DNA of 64,000 nt from Nymphaea colorata (lineage: Eukaryota; Streptophyta; Magnoliopsida; Nymphaeales; Nymphaeaceae), in assembly GCF_008831285.2 (NCBI RefSeq), contig NC_045139.1:19944412-20008411 (forward strand), read 5' to 3'. Below are positions 11,842-23,532 of the stretch, piece after piece. Both the position numbers and the translations under genes were made by a program. The notes beneath the pieces were generated by a model. That model was not told the DNA's origin. It saw only the letters and a program-made list of their open reading frames with translations, and made no database searches. Numbering within the stretch: position 1 is the first letter of the stretch; the number at the start of each line of letters is the position of its first letter.

Positions 11842-12570
11842 TAGCCAGTTCTAATTCTGGTTTTGTTGCCTCTCTTGATTCACAAATTTTATGTCTTGAA
11901 TCTCATGAGCTTTTGTTGTCTTTTGTTATTTTTGCAACATTGTAGGATTGATTATCAACTTATAAGACTTGCATGCCATATTAGCCTTGCAAAAACACTG
12001 ACTATGAGGAAATGCAGTGGTAATGCCGCAATTCAAGCAAACACACAAGTGGCAGATCACAACTTTCAAAACAAAATTATCTCTTTATTCATTACTGGAA
12101 GAAAAGGAAGGGGCCCCAATGTCCCAAAAATGCTACGAGGAGAACAATTATTGCATTATCATAAGCTAGACAACTAACAAAATTACATGAACTCTGATAG
12201 ATAGAATCTTTCCCTCGCTCATTATCTTCCTAAGATCAAAGCATAAACTCATGGTCGGCATCATAGTTCTTGAATTGTGGGGCTTTCATTGCAATTTTGT
12301 CTGCCATGGTTTCATGTGAGTCTGCAATACCACAAGCAGTGTCTCCATGAGTGGAAATTGCTTTAGTGAGATCAGTTTTCTATGATGGCTGGAGATGTGC
12401 TGGTATAAAATGAAAAAAAATCCCAAAGTCAAATTGTGAGCAGTGCTGAACTGATTTAATAATCTTCTGAAAGTATTGTTTTCTCCATACTGCTTGCTAA
12501 TCATGACATAGACCTTCTCAAGACAAGGTTGACGTCCTTGTACATCAAACTTTACTGCTTTCCCTTGAAA
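11842..12570. other. Element-internal DNA, no domain recognised
   Basis: In the minus-strand element this should hold protease and the gag-pol junction. Translations contain only short fragments (for example QYGENNTFRRLLNQF near 12,490-12,450) that I cannot assign. No intact frame. Confidence 0.35.
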
Positions 12571-12574
12571 TTTG

Positions 12575-13150
12575 AATGCCTAGATATTCAGTATTTGTAT
12601 CTGGTACCTTTGTAGGATTGCTTCTTTGTAGTTGACAATCTTCAGTTCTTTCATGTTGGGATTTGTGATGGAAATTGGTTCTAACTCAGTTGTAGTATCT
12701 TCTACTATGCACAACCTTTTCAATTTCAGAAATTTATAGTGTTGTAACACTATCTTAATGTTCTCAGTGGGCACTTCTTCGACGTCGTCTAGGATTGCTT
12801 TTTTCAGTTTGACAAGGTTGCTGAGATCCATGATTTCCTGCTTGAGTGCTCTGCCTCAGAATACAAGAGTATGCAAGGAAGACACATGGTTGAAGAATGT
12901 CATTTGTGGATCGTACAAATGTGGTGGACCATCCCATTTGGGTGCCCTAAGATCCAACTCCAGTTCTTTGATATTTCTCACGGATCAAAACCATAGCCAT
13001 CTACTAAGGTAAGAATCAAAGTTCTTGTTAGTGATAACCTGGAGACGAAACTTCTGCATGTCACCTTTGTGAAGGGCCATGTAGTCCTCCACTAGTCCAA
13101 TCAGCCTCTGCTCGAGTAGGAGTTTGTCCCAAGTTCACAATCATTGATAG
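12575..13150 (-). pseudogene. Possible gag-region reading frame of the Tat-like element
   Basis: The frame at 12831-12580 begins MDLSNLVKLKKAILDDVEEV, and sequence just upstream in another frame reads PPKWDGPPHLYDPQ. The position upstream of RT on the same strand suggests gag or the gag-pol spacer. I see no zinc knuckle. Assignment rests on position, not on a recognised motif. Confidence 0.35.
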
Positions 13151-13639
13151 TGTCCACAAATCTTTTTTATTCTTCAGCCAAGATGAGTCTGCATCCTAGT
13201 AAGTGAGAATCGATGAGACAATCTTGGCAACAACATTTTGGGTAGACTATTTTGTGGGTCTGGTGGAGCCTGTGTTGTTGCTTGTGTTGTCTGCATCACC
13301 TCCTTTTCGTTCAACCATTTGAATTTGAATATGACTGTAGTTTCGTGAAAAGGATATAGGGCCATAGTGATTCTTGTTTGATTAGAGAATAATGAACAAA
13401 GGCAAACATGTAGAAAAGATGGAGGATAAATGGAAAGACATGACAAAAGCGTACATTATTGATGTTTGAAAAGAAAGACAAGACCATGGCAGAAGAAGTA
13501 CACAACAAATAATGAATAGGAGAATCAAAGACTAGAATTTTATTTATTCAAAATATTTGGTGTACAAGAACAAATGTTTGGACAACAATAAGGACTAGGA
13601 GTGACACTGCCCCACCATGACATGTACAATCCAAACCTA

Positions 13640-14600
13640 CTAGGTCAATCATGAACAAGATTCTTCCTCTGAATGATTGACCAATTTGCTATTGCCAAAG
13701 TGCTGATGCGATTCCAATTTTCTGACCCCAGATGTTGATTGATGATGGTAGAGGCTCCGTTCTGGACATTGAAAGAAGTCAATTGTATCATGAAGAACTG
13801 AGTTATGCATCTCTCTGGGTGATCGGATACGACAAAGAACGGTCCCAGTAGAAAATTGTCTGCTTACCACTCATGATATGTATATCTGACAGGGCTGCCT
13901 ACCGATTATAGAAGTCCCATACGACATGCTTCTCAGTCGTGTCATCCAACAGTTGACAATATGCATGCAAAGAGAGTGTGTAATCATTGTATGGCCCAAA
14001 ATCTTGTCCACCTTGGACTATGTGTCGATAGACCAATTCTTGTAAGAACCAAATACACCCTTCAATTGTTGACGACTGCATCATGGTGTATCTAGTGAGT
14101 CCTTTGTATAAAAATACAAATCCTGCCATGGCTACTGGCAAAGTCCTGGAGCGTTAGGTCGCCCACATCCTGAATAACTGAAGTATACAGAGGTCCATCG
14201 TGCCCTATCCATTGGTGAAAATAAGCAATCCAATAGTGCATAAAAGCATGGCCTTTTGGGTCCTCTCTTGAGTGGATTTCGATCGAGCCAACATTTGCTC
14301 CATGGTGCCTCCTATGTGGGTTTGGATGTCCATGAGTTGGCTATGCAGACTTTAGTTCCATGTCCTAAATCTAGTAAACCTATGAAGCAGCTCTCTGTAG
14401 TTAACCACCCTTTTGTTGATTAAAACTGACTTTCCAGTAGGTCTCTGGTGTTGCCTGCTGGATTGGGGCGGCCAAGGATGTAGATAATTCATCTATGAGT
14501 GGTGTCATCTCTCCCCAAGGGAACCAAAATGTGCATGTGTGGTTCCTAGTGCATTCACCTTCTTCGTATGAGCAAAAGCGACTGTTTCTAATCCGCAATC
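13640..14600 (-). pseudogene. Gag-region segment resembling a plant mobile domain (PMD)
   Basis: Minus-strand translations in three broken frames read, in order, HTCTFWFPWGEMTPLIDEL (14.55 kb), FMHYWIAYFHQWIGHDGPLY (14.24-14.18 kb) and FVFLYKGLTRYTM...IEGCIWFLQELVYRHI (14.12-14.0 kb). The first and last resemble the GEMT..LED and LA.LYRGL....GC..LLQLW blocks of the plant mobile domain found in MAIN/MAIL genes and in several plant transposon families. The segment lies upstream of RT in the same orientation, so it is probably part of the retrotransposon gag region. The match is from memory of the family pattern and is moderate. Stops and frameshifts make it a pseudogene. Confidence 0.45.
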
Positions 14601-14884
14601 ATCAAGAAATCTATGACAAGCCGTTAGAAACTGCTAACCACTCTGAATACCATCCTGGGGTAGGAACAAGACTTTATAGCTCTAGGCAGAGTTAGATTTT
14701 GCCTGTTGGCAATGATCGTCTATGAACTCATCGACAATCATTTTTCCTTGTTAATAGTGAACAATTCACGTAAGGAGATATGAAATCCAGCAATGTAGGA
14801 AACTTTAACATCTTCTCTAGTGAACAATAAATGATTGTCTCCTTCCCATGTATTCAAACAATTATTCTCTAGCAGTATATTTCT

Positions 14885-14911
14885 CTCTCTATATATATAT
14901 ACATATGTATA

Positions 14912-14943
<32 letters not shown>

Positions 14944-14944
14944 C

Positions 14945-14996
<52 letters not shown>

Positions 14997-15042
14997 GTAT
15001 ATATATATATATATATATACATACATACATACATATATATAT
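14885..15042. repeat. (TA)n microsatellite interrupted by TACATATG
   Basis: About 158 bases of alternating TA, broken by ACATATGTA and ACATACATAC variants. Tyr-Ile frames on both strands here are artefacts of the repeat. Confidence 0.95.
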
Positions 15043-15049
15043 GGGGTAC

Positions 15050-15290
15050 TATTCCCAAAAGTTATTGCATGAAGCATTAGGAAGAGTCACCCTGGTCGTT
15101 TCTTTATGCATATTAAAATATGTTTCCAAATTTAACTTTTAGGAACACATATAGAAAACTGATCCTAACATATACATCATTAGGAACAGTCGAAACTGGT
15201 CCTAAAAGTAATAGGAATGGCACTTTTAGGAATACATTAGGAACAAATGCCTAATCGTTCCAAATCATTTTAGGAACCAGCACCCATACT
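15050..15290. repeat. Cluster of short TTAGGAAC-type repeats in both orientations
   Basis: TAGGAA motifs occur on the plus strand near 15,089, 15,140, 15,180, 15,211, 15,228, 15,237 and 15,271, with reverse-complement GTTCCTAA/GGTCCTAA variants between them (15,162; 15,199). Dense short direct and inverted repeats are typical of transposon subterminal regions, but no terminal inverted repeat was found beside them. Confidence 0.45.
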
Positions 15291-17140
15291 TTTAAGAATG
15301 ATTTCTGGCCTTCTAAGAGTGCTATTTGTTGTTGTGAAACTAGGTCTTGCAATGGAGTTTTTGAACTAATGGAAACCTTGCTGTAGTAAAATAACAATGT
15401 TTTGTGAAAAACTTGAACGATTTGATGGACATTAGCATAAGAACCAAAATTATTTGATTGAAATGCTATAATATTATTATTTTCCATCACATGATTAACA
15501 TTAAAGAGCATTAAACATGCTAAATACGTACTGATGAAACCAACTATGAGAAGGTTTTTATTCATTTCTACGGCAGTGAGATCCTTCTAAGAGATGATTC
15601 TAAAGTTCTTTATGGTGTTTAATTAATGAACAAAAACAAAAAGAATACACAAAAAAATATTTAGCACAAGACTAACTTTAATAACACCGCCATCTAATAT
15701 ACCGCCAAAGCAAAATCACAAGCTAATGAAAAAGTGAAATCACGTGATACAAATAAGGAAAAGAACATGTTTACAAACAAAAAACAAATGCACCATATTG
15801 TACAAATTGACAAAATCAAAAGCACAAGTTAAATGAAAAAGCACAAGAAATAAAGCCACCTGAAAAAATGGTCGCATGATACATAAACAAGATTCATGCT
15901 AAAATTAGAAGGACAAGATACATACTAAAAAAAGGACACATGAACAAAATCAGAAGCTGCCTGAAAAAATGAACTTAGGCACAACCCCTTTGCCTTTACC
16001 AGAAAAAATGAATAGGAACATAGCTTAGATTGAGAGACATAGCCGTCCCAAAAATGATTTTGTCCCTCCACTGGGCAAAATGCTACCTGAAATGGTAGAT
16101 AAAGAGAGGCATGATCACCATAAATGAAGGAAGACCCCTTTTCCTCCACCAGAATAACCACAAAAACAAAGGCAAAGTTTCAGCAGTAAAACAAAATGGC
16201 AAAAGTGGGATGACTAAAAAAACAAATCTGATAAAGAATAGAATGTTCTTACTAGAAAATTAGGAGATTCCATGCTGCCTTTGAGCTTTCCCAGAAAAGT
16301 ACATTCATTTGAAGGAGATAGCTGAAAAAATGATCAAGGGAAAGAGGGATAGACAGAAAAAAACGAGAAAGAGATAGAAGTGCCTTTTCTTATTGGAAAC
16401 CATTAGAGATTGCAGTCTTGGAGCTCTACCAACAAACTTCTTTATCACCAAATGGACGTAGAACGCTGGAGTAATAAGCTGAGTGCAAGCCCAAACGGGC
16501 AAAAATAATTTTCTTGAGAAAAAGTTAGACCCCCAACCTCCAACTTTCTTTCGAGGTAAATTTCCACGATTCATGACTTTTTGCATGGTAAATATTTTTA
16601 TGTTTGATGCAAAATAGGAAAACCATACAAAACAAAAAGGTTTTTCGAAATTGCAAAATATTATTCTTGTGCATTAAGTGACCCCTAAAAGAAAAATATG
16701 AAGTTAAAAGTCCTCAATATACTTGATTTTCTTGAGTACAATAACATGAGGCAAGGTTCGATGCTTGTAAGTTTGAGAATTTTTCTCTTTCCTAAAGAAC
16801 TATAATGGTAAATTAACTGACATTAGCTCTAGTATTAGTATTTCATCCTCAATTGTAAGCATTTAGGAATCACTCTATCCAAGTTTGAACGGATTTGATA
16901 TGCACAATCATGTTTTGAATTTAGACTCATCTCTTTAAATTCAAATTTAAATGTTACTGAACTTGGATTTAATGCCATCTTCACAACATGTGATCTCCAT
17001 CTAGCCAACACCAATGCGGTCACTTGAACCAGTGTCCGACTAACATACCCAAACTATGGGGCACCAACAACAAGCCAATGTTATTCAGAAGAACTTGTTG
17101 ATAGCATCTTTAGATCATACTCATCTTTCAAGTTCTTTCC
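15291..17140. other. AT-rich DNA without a recognised gene
   Basis: Three minus-strand open frames of 78-104 codons (15251-15565, 15925-16161, 16305-16586) are present. The first starts with a hydrophobic stretch (LLIVGFISTYLACLMLF) but has no motif I recognise and no splice or promoter context. I do not call any of them a gene. Confidence 0.4.
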
Positions 17141-17152
17141 GAAAAATCGTTC

Positions 17153-17175
17153 TGCTTTGATACCACTTTGTCACA
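17153..17175 (-). other. Orphan initiator-Met primer binding site and LTR boundary
   Basis: Read on the minus strand, TGTGACA-AAG-TGGTATCAAAGC combines an LTR-like CA end with a near match to the plant initiator tRNA-Met primer binding site (TGGTATCAGAGC). This implies a minus-strand LTR retrotransposon whose LTR lies to the right (from about 17,170) and whose interior lay to the left. No coding remnant was recognised to the left. Confidence 0.45.
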
Positions 17176-17845
17176 GGTAGACTTTTTAAAGCCTATTTGG
17201 ATCGTGTGGTGACAAAGGTTTCTTACACCTTCAACCAGCTTTAACTTCATCTCAATGTAGTGGAAGCTTTCATCAATCTTTTAAGACCATGGACTAGATG
17301 AGGAGTGCTAGGCACTTAACACACTATCACTTAGGATTATCCTATGTTTGATCATCGGCAAGCTGTGACCATGAGGCTCTATTAGAACACCGTCATTCCT
17401 CCAAGCACCTATCTATTTCCACATGAAATATGGGTGAGGGTAGACTTCCCTTGAGAGAAAGTCTCCAACCGAAGCTAGATGCCGGCTATATGTCATTAAG
17501 CAAGGTGACCGACAATCGCCCTACTCGACGACAAACATTCCCTTGCTTGCCCCCACGTGACTCTATATGGTTGTGGATGCAGCATATGCATCCACCGGTG
17601 GAATTGGCCCTACCCGCATGCATCCAAATGCTATGCGTGAGGAACCCACCGATTCCCCAACGACAGACTTGCACATTTAAAAGGGGCTGATGACCATGAT
17701 GCATTTATACGTTTTATCTTTGCACCACCATGTTGCACATTCCAAGTGCATTGTTTTTTGCTTGACTCAGCATCCAATTGAATCTCACATGCTTCCCAAG
17801 CAATGCACAAGCAGCATCCCATATTGGTTCAACTCATCTCTAAAA
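17176..17845. other. Possible LTR and flanking DNA
   Basis: It follows the orphan primer binding site and could be its LTR, but no second copy exists in the window. It is more GC-balanced than the surroundings (17,430-17,690). The overlapping 60-86-codon frames on both strands look like chance. Confidence 0.35.
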
Positions 17846-17849
17846 TAAT

Positions 17850-20249
17850 TTTAAAATTAAAAAAATCTTACATGTCCTTGTAAGAATCTCAAAGAGTCCA
17901 CATTTAGTGCTTAAATTTGTTAAAGATAATAAGGTTGTCCTTGAATTTACTCTGGATGCTTGTTTTATTAAGGAATGAGGCACAGGAAAGGTTTTGCTTT
18001 ATGGTCTAGGTAGAAATGGTCTGTACCAAAGCAAGTTGCAACAAAACAATAAGAAGGTGAACTTTTCAATGGTGAATAACTCTTAAGTGGCACTGGTGAC
18101 TCGTTCACTCAGCTTTCAGGATAGTTGAATCTGTTTTGAATTTTTTGAACCTTTGTTATGACTCTCTTTATAATCCTTTCATTTTTTGAGACTTGTTAGA
18201 AAGGGAAATTGCATAGACTAACCTTTCAAAATAATGTTGGTTCATATCAGGAATTGTTGCAAATTATTTTCTCTGACATGTGTGGACCGCCCAGTGTAGA
18301 ATCCAAAGAGCTTTAGATACTATGTGTTTTTTTATTGATGAATTCTCTAAACATATTTGGTTATATTGTAGGAAAAAATAAATCGGATATGATGCACATA
18401 TTTCCTTCGTTTAAAAGCATGTTGAGAATGTCAACAAATGAAATGTCAAATTTCTTTATTCTGATCAGGGTGTTGAATTTCAAGCATTGACCAATTTATT
18501 GAAAAATAATGGAAAGAGCACATACTATCATGCCCACAATGCTACAATAAATGGACTTGTTGAATGTCACCATAGACAAACAGTAGAAACAAAATTGAGT
18601 ATTATAGCATAAGCTGGTGTTTCTAAGAAATACTGGCCAAACATTTTTAACTAAGTCACCTTTCTTATTAATCGGCTATCCACAAAACTTTTGAAAATAA
18701 ATCGGCATGGAAGTCTTGCAAAATCATGAACCAAACTACTCTTTAAAAGTTTATGGGTGTGCCTATTTCCTGTGTTTAGATCACTATAGTAAACATAAGT
18801 TGGATTTTAAAAGCAAATTGTGTGCTTTTATGGGACATGCACATCACCACAAAGGATATTTGTGCTTATGAATGCATGACCAAAAGACATTTATTTATAG
18901 ACATGTTTGATTTGCTGAAAATAAGTTCCCTTTCCTCGAGAATCAAGCAGGAAGGAAGGGAGATAAGTTTGAATTAGCCCCCATCATGATCATTAGACAG
19001 TGATGATAGGGTTCAAACACAAGTCAAGCCAGATTAGGGCATTCATCTTCATGTGCATCTAGGACTGATCCCACATAAAGAATGACCTCTTGAAAGGTGT
19101 GTCCATCAAATGATTACGAGGTTTCAAGTAGGAAACATGAATTCTATGGTCTATCTGGTGAGCAAACATCCTCCCAAACTTGCAGTTTTGTCTAAAATTT
19201 AAGCTGGAACCAAACCAAAAAGCGCTAACTTGCTATACAAGATGAGAGATGGTTTGCTTTCATGAACCCAAGCCTGATTCCGTAAATTGAAGTAAAACAT
19301 GGTCCCTTGTTCCACCTCACTTAGCTAAGAGCGTTGTAGGTTGCATGTTGATATTCAAAGTCAAGAAATGCTAACATTACTCTAGGATGATATAACTCAC
19401 CCCTCTTTGCTAACAGATACTATCAATAGGAAACGTTGAAATACTTTGGCATTTGCAGCCTTGTAATCAAGCCCATGACCATATAAGTTGTTCTTACTTT
19501 AGCTGTCAGTAAAAGTTGGTGTGTGAGACAGTTAGATATTCAAACATTTCGTAAAATGACCCAATTACATGTGTAGGCTAGATAAAGCTCAATATGGACT
19601 TAAGCAAGCCCCTAGAGAATGGTATTCTCATTTAAGTATCTGCCTTTAATGCCTTGGGTTAACATTGCTAGAGCATACCTCTATCTTGTTCACTCTTTAT
19701 TTTTGTTTATGTTGATGATATAATTGCCAAAGAAAATCAACAGGATCTAACATCAAAGTTAATATCAAGTTTGGGAAAGGTGCTTGCATTCGAAGATCTA
19801 GGAATTTTTTTATAGAGATTGAACCAAAGGAGGTGACAAATGGACTCATTTTATCCCAACAAACATACATCGTGGATCTCCTGTTAAGGGTTAACATGGA
19901 AGGAATTTGGCTGGTGTCCATGCTTATGACATTCACCAGCATAATAGATATAGAAGCAACATTTAGTGATGTCACTCTCTATTGAAGCATAGTTAGAGTG
20001 ATACAATATGTCACTTTAGCCTGCCTAGACATCAGTTTGGTGAATTGGGTTTGTTAGTTCATGCATGCTCCCATTAAGAATAATTAGTCTGTCATCAAGC
20101 ATCGCATCCTATGTTTCACAGTCAAACCAAACATGTAGAAATCGATTTACTATTTGTCTGAGCAAAGCTTGGAAGGAAACAATTCACAATTTATCAAAAA
20201 AGGACCACAGAAAGGTGCATGTGATCAACATCCCTATGACTTGAGGAGG
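17850..20249 (+). pseudogene. Heavily mutated Ty1/copia polyprotein
   Basis: Plus-strand translations in shifting frames show the copia order: LQIIFSDMCGP and a SLNIFGYIVGKNKSD-like integrase core (18,260-18,400), integrase continuation to about 18,960, RT pieces around 19,560-19,870 including a LFMLMI relic of the YVDD block, and RNase H up to TKHVEIDLLFV (20,120-20,155). The end runs through GNNSQFIKKGPQKGACDQHP to a purine-rich tract. Stop codons occur every 10-30 codons, so this is an old copy. No 5' LTR was found. Confidence 0.75.
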
Positions 20250-20600
20250 GATGTTAGAGTATGGTTTACTGATGGAAGACATGGAGATGAAAAAAATAAG
20301 GCAAGCAATCATTGGACGCATAGTTGTCTATTCCTTCACATTCATTCAAGGAAGGAACCCAAATCATGTAGGAATTGATGAAGCAACTAAGGAGGAAGGT
20401 CTTGAACAAGGAAACAAATCAAATGGTAAAAAAGGTGTGTCAAGTGTCAAACAAAAGAATAGAGAAAGACATGGTAAAGGCCTCCAAAATAAAAGAGGCC
20501 AAGTTCAAACATTTTGTAACCAGTGATCAACATCAATAATATAGAGGAAGAATTAGGTGTTTTGCCAAACCCTGTAAATATCAAGCTGCTGTCTATGTGC
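20240..20600 (+). mobile_element. Probable 3' LTR start of the copia element
   Basis: TTGAGGAGGGA (polypurine tract, ending 20249) is followed by TGTTAGAGTATGG at 20250, the usual form of a copia 3' LTR start directly after the RNase H/stop region. The right end of the LTR is not defined because no 5' partner is present; 20,600 is a placeholder. Confidence 0.5.
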
Positions 20601-22160
20601 TCTTGCAAAACATTTCTTTCAATACTTTCAGCATCTTGTGGGCTCACATAATAACTGGATCAAGTTGGATCAATTGACAATATCATATGAGGTAATTGGT
20701 CATGCATGTGCAGGATTTTGTGGAGATTTAGAACCTGATCATGATCAATGACAGGGTCAGTATTTACCCTATATGATGGAATGGTTTCATTGAAGCTAGT
20801 GTAAAAATGAGGCGTAACTCTTTCTGCTGCAAATGTTGAATATAAGGCCGTAACGGACACTGTTAAAGAAGCACCATGGTTGAAGGGACTGGTCAGTCAA
20901 TTTGGCTTGGACCAGGAGGTATACAAATAAACTGTGGTAGCTGAAGTGCTACTCAATTGGCAAAAAAATTAAGTGCTTCCTGTTGAAAACTAAGCACATT
21001 GATATATCATAAAGTAAAAGAGTAAATTTCATCTGGATATTTCAAAGATATCAATCACAACCATGGTAGATAATGAAGAGAACACCATATATCTTTTCAT
21101 GAAGGGGGTTAATGAAGTAGGTTCAATAAATGTTCACACTGGATCAATATTGTTCATGTCGAGATCTGTTGACTACAATACCACAAAATATATGTAGCAC
21201 ATTAGATAATTTGTGCAAGCCAAGGTCGACAATGCTGGAGATAGACTTGTACATGAAGAAGTGGAAAAGAAAATTAAAGGACAGTAAAAGGGGCTGGCAT
21301 GCAGAGAGATGAGCAAGTTCATGAAGGTAAAGGACGGCGGACATTTTACCAATATTTTTTGTTCGTCTGTATCTTTTTATTTGATAATGATAAATGTAAA
21401 TAAGCTTATCTAATGGAATAAGCTTGTTCTCACGGAGTGGAAATAGGAACAAGGGGTTGTTTTGGAGGTAGGCTATTTCCACCGAAGCCACATAAATGTG
21501 AGGTGCATTATATTTTTATTTTTTTCCCTATTTGGTTTGCCTAACCCGTTTCTACCACAATTTTCTTTTTGGGAAAAGGCATATCGGACACCGATTAAAC
21601 CTTGTCTCGCCCCTTGCCCCTTCTACAATTAATTTTCTCTTTACTCTCTAAGATCTGGCTAGTTAACTTACATTTCAACAGTTTTAATTGGCTAAAGTAT
21701 AAGCCTCAATTGGCTAAAGTATGGGTTGAAATATTTTATTCGCGACGATGCCATCTCTTTTAATGAATTTCCCACGCACTCTCCCCTCTGTGTCTCGCTC
21801 GGGAAAAGAGAGATCTACTCGTATCCCGAACACATTGCTTTGTGCAATACTGCAAAGCTGCAGAATGTCCCGTTTATGTGGGCCAGCGGATTTTCTTTAA
21901 TGAGAGCGCCAGGAGGAGGTGGGTCAGGTGCGTCGACCTTAGCTACACCCCTTTTGGGTTGGGGCCGACAGGAAGGACGGAGTCAGCCGCCCATTTATCC
22001 AACACACCCTCCTGAAAAAGCCTGCCACCCTGCTCCTTGCCTCCCTTCCTCTCTCTCTTTCAAGAATATCTTTTTCCAAATCACCCGATTACTCATGTTG
22101 GATCCAGACCCGAATTAATTGAGGACTCTCCAGCACTTTTGTTTTAGCTTTCTTAAGCTC
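20601..22160. other. Intergenic DNA, no gene recognised
   Basis: Open frames of up to 130 codons exist (21726-22118, plus strand), but their composition (Gly/Pro/Ser-rich middle, no motif) and lack of context give no support. A short direct repeat AATTGGCTAAAGTAT occurs near 21,690 and 21,708. Confidence 0.4.
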
Positions 22161-22164
22161 ACCG

Positions 22165-22228
<64 letters not shown>

Positions 22229-22229
22229 G
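22165..22229. repeat. (TA)n-(TG)n compound microsatellite
   Basis: About 50 bases of TA followed by TGTGTGTGTG. Confidence 0.95.
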
Positions 22230-23250
22230 GGCACGCGCTAAGTTAATTTAACCCAAGGGTAATGTATTAATGCATGGATGAGAGCGATTTCCAACTAGCT
22301 AGCCCTTGGGCGATGCGTGCATGTTCTCAGTTAGTCGCGTCCTTCATGTGTATTGGGTTGGACCCATTTTACACATTAACTATGCAGGTGAATCTTGTGC
22401 AATTTCTTTTTTTTTCTTCATATATTAAGGGGCAGAAATGTCAAAGTTTCTTCAATATGAGTTGTACAGTAATTTCAGGTGAACTAAGTCATGTAACTTA
22501 AAAGGTTGAGTAAAAGCTTTGACTCTCTATCAGTTGGTGGGTTTACCCTACTGACCTGATTACCTAGCATTTATAGTGATTTTAATTTAGAAGAACCAAT
22601 ATCCATTAATATTTTTATATTTTAAAATTTAATCAATACATAAAAAATCGTGTTGTAACGTTTATCAATAAAATGACTATTACAAAATTTAAAGTTGATG
22701 AAATATGTGGATTGAGTAAATACAAAGACTAACTGATCAGCCATTCAATTAACCTATCACATATAAAATTGATTTTTAAAAAATGAAGATATAAATTATG
22801 GTTCATTTTCTTGAGAAGACCATCAAATAAGTAAATCAATCAAGCGACTCACATGAACCCATAATGCTTTTGTAGCTGCTGTTTTGGTTTAAAAAGTTTA
22901 ATCAACCAAACACCGGAGGAATGTTCGTGCCGAAGCGGCAGCTGCCGATGCATATCCGTTTAAGTTTGCGTCCGCACGTTTGTTGTGCCAATCGGGTCCA
23001 ATGGTTTGGATTTGGGTGTGATGTCCCACTCCAAGAGAAAAGAAAAACACCACGGAATGGAACTCCAAATGCGACGGCAAACCCGTCCTTTGTGGTTGTG
23101 TGCAGCTTAAAGAGGAAGGGGGCGTCCATGTAAGCATGCGGATAAGCTGACGACCATCACCAACAGTGGACAAAACGAAAAGGAAACCCTATTAAAAATA
23201 AATAAATAAGAAAAAGAGAAACTGACGGGTCACCACCTTGTCCCCTCCAT
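22230..23250 (+). promoter_or_regulatory. Upstream region of the glutaredoxin gene
   Basis: No coding region seen. Base composition shifts from AT-rich to balanced near 22,910. Two TGACG elements, the core bound by TGA bZIP factors, lie at 23148-23152 and 23223-23227, just upstream of the TATA box. Because CC-type glutaredoxins bind TGA factors, feedback control is conceivable; that is inference. Confidence 0.45.
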
Positions 23251-23257
23251 TATAAAT
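23251..23257 (+). promoter_or_regulatory. TATA box of the glutaredoxin gene
   Basis: TATAAAT in CCATTATAAATACCC, 282 bases upstream of the ATG. Transcription would start near 23,285, giving a roughly 250-base CT-rich leader (CTCTCCCTCTCTCCCTCC), a common plant 5' leader type. Confidence 0.7.
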
Positions 23258-23532
23258 ACCCTTCTCACGGCCCTCCATCATCCCTCACGAATCTCTCCCT
23301 CTCTCCCTCCTTCTTCTGCAACAAAGAAACAAAGAAAAGCAAGAGATCACTCTCCTGCTCCATCAATTCCTCTCTATCTGCTTCTTTTGCAACAAAAGAT
23401 GAGATAAAAAGCAGAAGGAGAAGAAGTAGAACTGCTTGATGCGCCTCCACGTTCCTTCCTTTTGCCATTAATCCATCTTCTTCATCTGTTGTCGCTGCTC
23501 TTCTTTTGCTTCTTCTCTGTTGGCTGGAGGGG

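Larger units (their letters stand above)
6170..14600 (-). mobile_element. Degenerate Tat/Ogre-like Ty3/gypsy retrotransposon, minus strand
   Basis: From right to left (element sense) the region shows a gag-like part (about 12.5-14.6 kb), the RT entry segment and RT (11.84-11.1 kb), the first RNase H connection (11.0-10.6 kb), an archaeal-type RNase H (10.43-10.15 kb), integrase (9.76-8.83 kb) and then minisatellite DNA (8.33-6.17 kb). The second RNase H with an AEYEAL block, and tandem repeats downstream of pol, are known marks of the Tat/Ogre lineage. I could not identify either LTR, the primer binding site or target duplications, so the limits are approximate. Every domain is interrupted by stops or frame changes; the copy is dead. 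Confidence 0.65.

Noticed and set aside
14738-15080. Several overlapping Tyr-Ile-rich frames on both strands
   Set aside because: They are translations of the TA microsatellite.
15251-15565. 104-codon minus-strand frame with hydrophobic start
   Set aside because: Its first-strand hydrophobic stretch could mimic a signal peptide, but it overlaps the TTAGGAAC repeat cluster and has no homology I can recognise.
17430-17822. Overlapping 60-86-codon frames on both strands
   Set aside because: Mutually overlapping with no motif; more likely possible LTR sequence.
21726-22118. 130-codon plus-strand frame
   Set aside because: No recognisable motif, no promoter or splice context, and biased composition in the middle.
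23506-23532. Upstream in-frame ATG for the glutaredoxin
   Set aside because: It adds a Leu-rich MLLLCWLEG that is not typical of the family; the next ATG gives the expected MHY..ESW start.
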